This document shows positions 61,501-64,000 of a stretch of 64,000 bases of DNA, one piece after another (the stretch's first letter is position 1; every line of letters starts with the position of its first letter). Source of the DNA: Casuarina equisetifolia. Taxonomy: Eukaryota; Streptophyta; Magnoliopsida; Fagales; Casuarinaceae. The notes beneath the pieces are model-generated. The model was not told the origin of the DNA and did not search any database. It saw nothing but the letters and a program-made list of their open reading frames with translations. The position numbers and the translations under genes are program-made. Where the stretch lies: NCBI GenBank assembly GCA_028551475.1, contig CM052359.1, positions 20,399,583 through 20,463,582 on the forward strand, read 5' to 3'.

Positions 61501-63943
61501 AGACTGTAACCAACCAGACTTAGAAAACCAACCTTTTGTCAACACTCCAACCTCCTTCACCATCCAAGGACAACACCACATCATGGAATGCAACTAGTGC
61601 TGGTCGATGTGATATAGTTATGCATGATGTTCCCATTGCTCGGACTTTAGCACAAAAACGTTCCTCCATGTCAGTTGTGACAGCACTTGTACACTCATCA
61701 AGAATTGCAAATTTAGGCTTATGGTAGAAGAGTCTCGCCATGCCCAATCTTTGTTGCTCACCAAGTGATAGCTCATCTCCCCAGTTAATCTCTTTCTCTG
61801 GTGGATAACGGTCTAGTAGGTACTCAAGGTCAACCTTGAAAGAAAACACGCAATGCCTACTCCATTAGTTATATTTAAGGCCATTTACCATGTTTCAATA
61901 GAACTAAAAACTTTTAAGCATCTATGAGAATTCAGAAAGAAATAAGAGGGGGAAAATGAGAATTTACATTTTTTAATAGCTCTGCCATTCCACTATGAGT
62001 GAGAGGTTCAACTTCTTGATCTTCTGTAAGAGGATAAATTAACTGATCCCTAAGCGTTCCTACAGCTGTGTATGGTCGTTGTGGCACATAAAAGATCTCC
62101 TTATTAAGATCAGAACCAACCCCAGGTTTCACGATGTGGCCAGATACTAGAGGCCAGAGGCCCCCTAGAACACGGAAAAGTGAGCTCTTCCCACTACCAT
62201 TTGGACCTTCATCAGAAGATAACATATAAATCCCATATGAGCTGAAATCCCAGAAAAGATAGATCTTCTACACTCATTCTTAATGACATTTAGCATCTCG
62301 CTATTGTATTTTCATGCAAACTTGAAGACAATCATAAAGCAGAGAATCAAATGTAGGAAACATTGAACTGTGAATAACATGAGCAAGTTAAATGTGTTAA
62401 CAAATGAGATACTCAATGGAAATAGGTTTCAAACCTAAATTTTCTGAATTACAGTACTGAACCCCACATGCTTTAAAATTATATTCTTGAGTATGGATTG
62501 CTTGGTTTCTGTGTATTTCTTTGTTTCTTTGTTGGAACTTCTAATTTGTCTGTCCAAAGTAATTTATACTCACACTTTTAGGTTGAACAAAATAAATTCA
62601 TTGCTTTTTTGTTTTTCTATGTTTGTTGTTCAGTATTTCTGATTCTGCTCTCAACCGGTGGCTTGTAAATTTTTGTACTTATTGGATGAATAAAACTCAC
62701 TCGACAAAAAGAGCAAGAACAAAGGAAACAGAATTCAAGCTTCTGCCCAAAGTATATTTATTTCCATTACTCATGCACATCAAACAATCCTCTTAACACC
62801 TTCCATTCTGGAAGAAACATATACTTGTTTGATATCGCAGCCATCCATCAACAGCACAATCTCCACCAATTTTAGAAGAAGTTTATAAGACATTCCAACC
62901 TTAGAAGAGTACTATGCAACCAACAGGCTCTAAAACTTTTAACTAGGCAGCTACCTGGAGCACATTACCTCTTCGACAACCACTGTCAACACTGCCACAT
63001 TAAGAGCAAAACCAACAACCCCCACTTTCCATTCCTTAAAGATCATTATCATTTGATATCATCATCTCCACGCCACACTAATACCACCACCATTCTGTGA
63101 TCTTAAAACCAGGCCAGCTCTGACACTACGTCAAACAGGCCACCAAAGGATCCAAACCAACCAGACAAACACCACTTGACCACCAGGAATATAAATTATG
63201 ACGTCTGAGAATGCTATATGATGCCACCATGACTGAACCATTAACCACAGCAACAACATCGCTACAGGACATCGACAAGCCCACTACTTCTGCCTCACCA
63301 CCATATATTCAACAGAATCATGCCTAGCTAGCAGTATGCAGAACATTTTACTGGCAATAAGCTCAGCTATATTAAAGACAATTTCAATTAGCGCTTTGTA
63401 ACAACATATGGTGACCCTCAGCATTGAGAAGAATTTTGAAACTATCAATATAGAATCAAAGATTAGATACTCTTAAAGCAAGTTCCTTGATTTCAAGTAA
63501 GAACTGAGTTTGTTATTCTTGAAAGACTAGGAGATGCAAAGCAAAATAACGATAATAACAATAACAATAACAATAACAATAATAATAATCAACTATATAG
63601 AATAAAATCATCAAAAAAGGATGCTCTTACATCAGAAAAGTTACCTGTGATCAAAAGATTAGATCCTGATTCAACTCTAAGAGTCAAATTATCCACCAAG
63701 ACATTACCAGAGGGAGTAACAACCTGGAAGACAGTTTTCATAAGAACATAAAAGCACAAAAAAGATACAAACTCAGAGTAGATACTCTAATAATTTTGAC
63801 ATACCTTGACACCAGCAAATTCAATGTAATTAGCTTCACTAATGTAATTTGAAGTCCTATTTCTGGGTAGAGAAGATATATCATTGGCTGCACTTAGTTC
63901 TCGTGAGATGACAATTAACTCATGAATGCGGTCAGCATAACCA
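52566..63943 (-). CDS. ABCD1: Peroxisomal ABC transporter, full-size subfamily D (PXA1/COMATOSE type), C-terminal 945 residues
   Basis: Imports fatty acyl-CoAs and related substrates into peroxisomes for beta-oxidation. Twenty minus-strand exons join in frame: 63943-63805, 63723-63645, 62206-61968, 61834-61533, 61442-61331, 61225-61067, 59378-59279, 59198-59090, 58540-58450, 57965-57841, 57707-57558, 57480-57408, 56764-56584, 56483-56325, 54805-54605, 54531-54295, 53663-53500, 53402-53350, 53244-53166, 52652-52566. NBD1: Walker [10 protein letters not shown] at the 62206 exon, signature LSLGEQQR near 61760, Walker B FAILDE near 61700, switch SHRPAL near 61605. TMD2 covers about 59378-56325, with [16 protein letters not shown]2: Walker A at the 54531 exon, signature near 53520, Walker B FGILDE; the switch position is Gln (TSSQRPAL), as in plant relatives. 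The end is NWELRSIKQ-stop. About 400 N-terminal residues are outside the window. The last intron contains the segmental-duplication border. Confidence 0.96.
59431..59469. repeat. Microsatellite (TCATCCAT)n in an ABCD1 intron
   Basis: An octamer TCATCCAT repeated nearly five times, inside the intron between the 61225-61067 and 59378-59279 exons, about 50 bp from the acceptor side. Confidence 0.9.
62207..63644 (-). other. Long ABCD1 intron before the NBD1 Walker A exon
   Basis: A 1438-bp intron (donor 63644, acceptor 62207). Its centre (about 62750-63350) is less AT-rich and C-rich on the plus strand, unlike the rest, and may be an old insertion, but no transposon hallmark is seen. Confidence 0.5.
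63548..63590. repeat. Microsatellite (AATAAC/AAT)n in an ABCD1 intron
   Basis: CGATAATAACAATAACAATAAC-type repeat passing into AATAATAAT, within the intron before the NBD1 Walker A exon. Confidence 0.85.
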
Positions 63944-64000
63944 CTGCAAACAAAGAAAATAGATCGGGAAATTATTCACAAGGAATAGGACATACCTAAT

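Noticed and set aside
1-64000. Search for a novel defence, toxin or mobile gene system
   Set aside because: All recognisable coding content belongs to known plant gene families or decayed retroelements; the unusual feature is the duplication structure.

Overview
The window is nuclear DNA of a eudicot plant, probably a woody species, though the species cannot be read from sequence alone. The evidence is GT-AG introns throughout, plant-type gene families, a nuclear tRNA gene and many decayed Ty1/copia elements. Nothing bacterial, phage-like or CRISPR-like was seen.

Left flank, 1-10400. A TLDc-domain gene (minus, running off the left edge) is followed by a tRNA-Arg(ACG) gene, then a complete five-exon annexin (plus, 316 aa) with an ABRE-like cluster in its upstream region. 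A degenerate AT-rich minisatellite and a complete five-exon DUF4057 gene (minus, 301 aa) come next.

Centre, 10398-53137. This is one event repeated: a segment of about 7.4 kb present four times head to tail (units A, B, C and D). Each unit carries, or once carried, a decayed C2-like gene, a short single-exon C2-like gene with its own TATA box, and the last exon of the ABCD1 gene. Unit A joins the DUF4057 side. Unit D joins the body of ABCD1 inside its last intron, and only D has a usable terminal exon. The C2-like gene is open in A, B and C and broken in D. Units A and B were each split by a copia element. Unit C holds an LTR plus leader fragment. The C-D boundary has collapsed onto two retroelement pieces, with loss of the end of C and the start of D. 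The copia element in B contains a solo LTR with a 5-bp target duplication and a tRNA-derived SINE with a 15-bp target duplication.

Right flank, 52566-64000. Twenty exons (945 residues) of the full-size peroxisomal ABC transporter ABCD1 (PXA1/COMATOSE type) lie on the minus strand, covering the end of the first half, NBD1, the second membrane domain and NBD2. The first roughly 400 residues lie beyond the window.

The flanking genes look like independent housekeeping or stress genes. The notable biology is structural: a local tandem amplification captured a terminal exon of a neighbouring gene, multiplied a small C2-like gene and then collected nested transposons.
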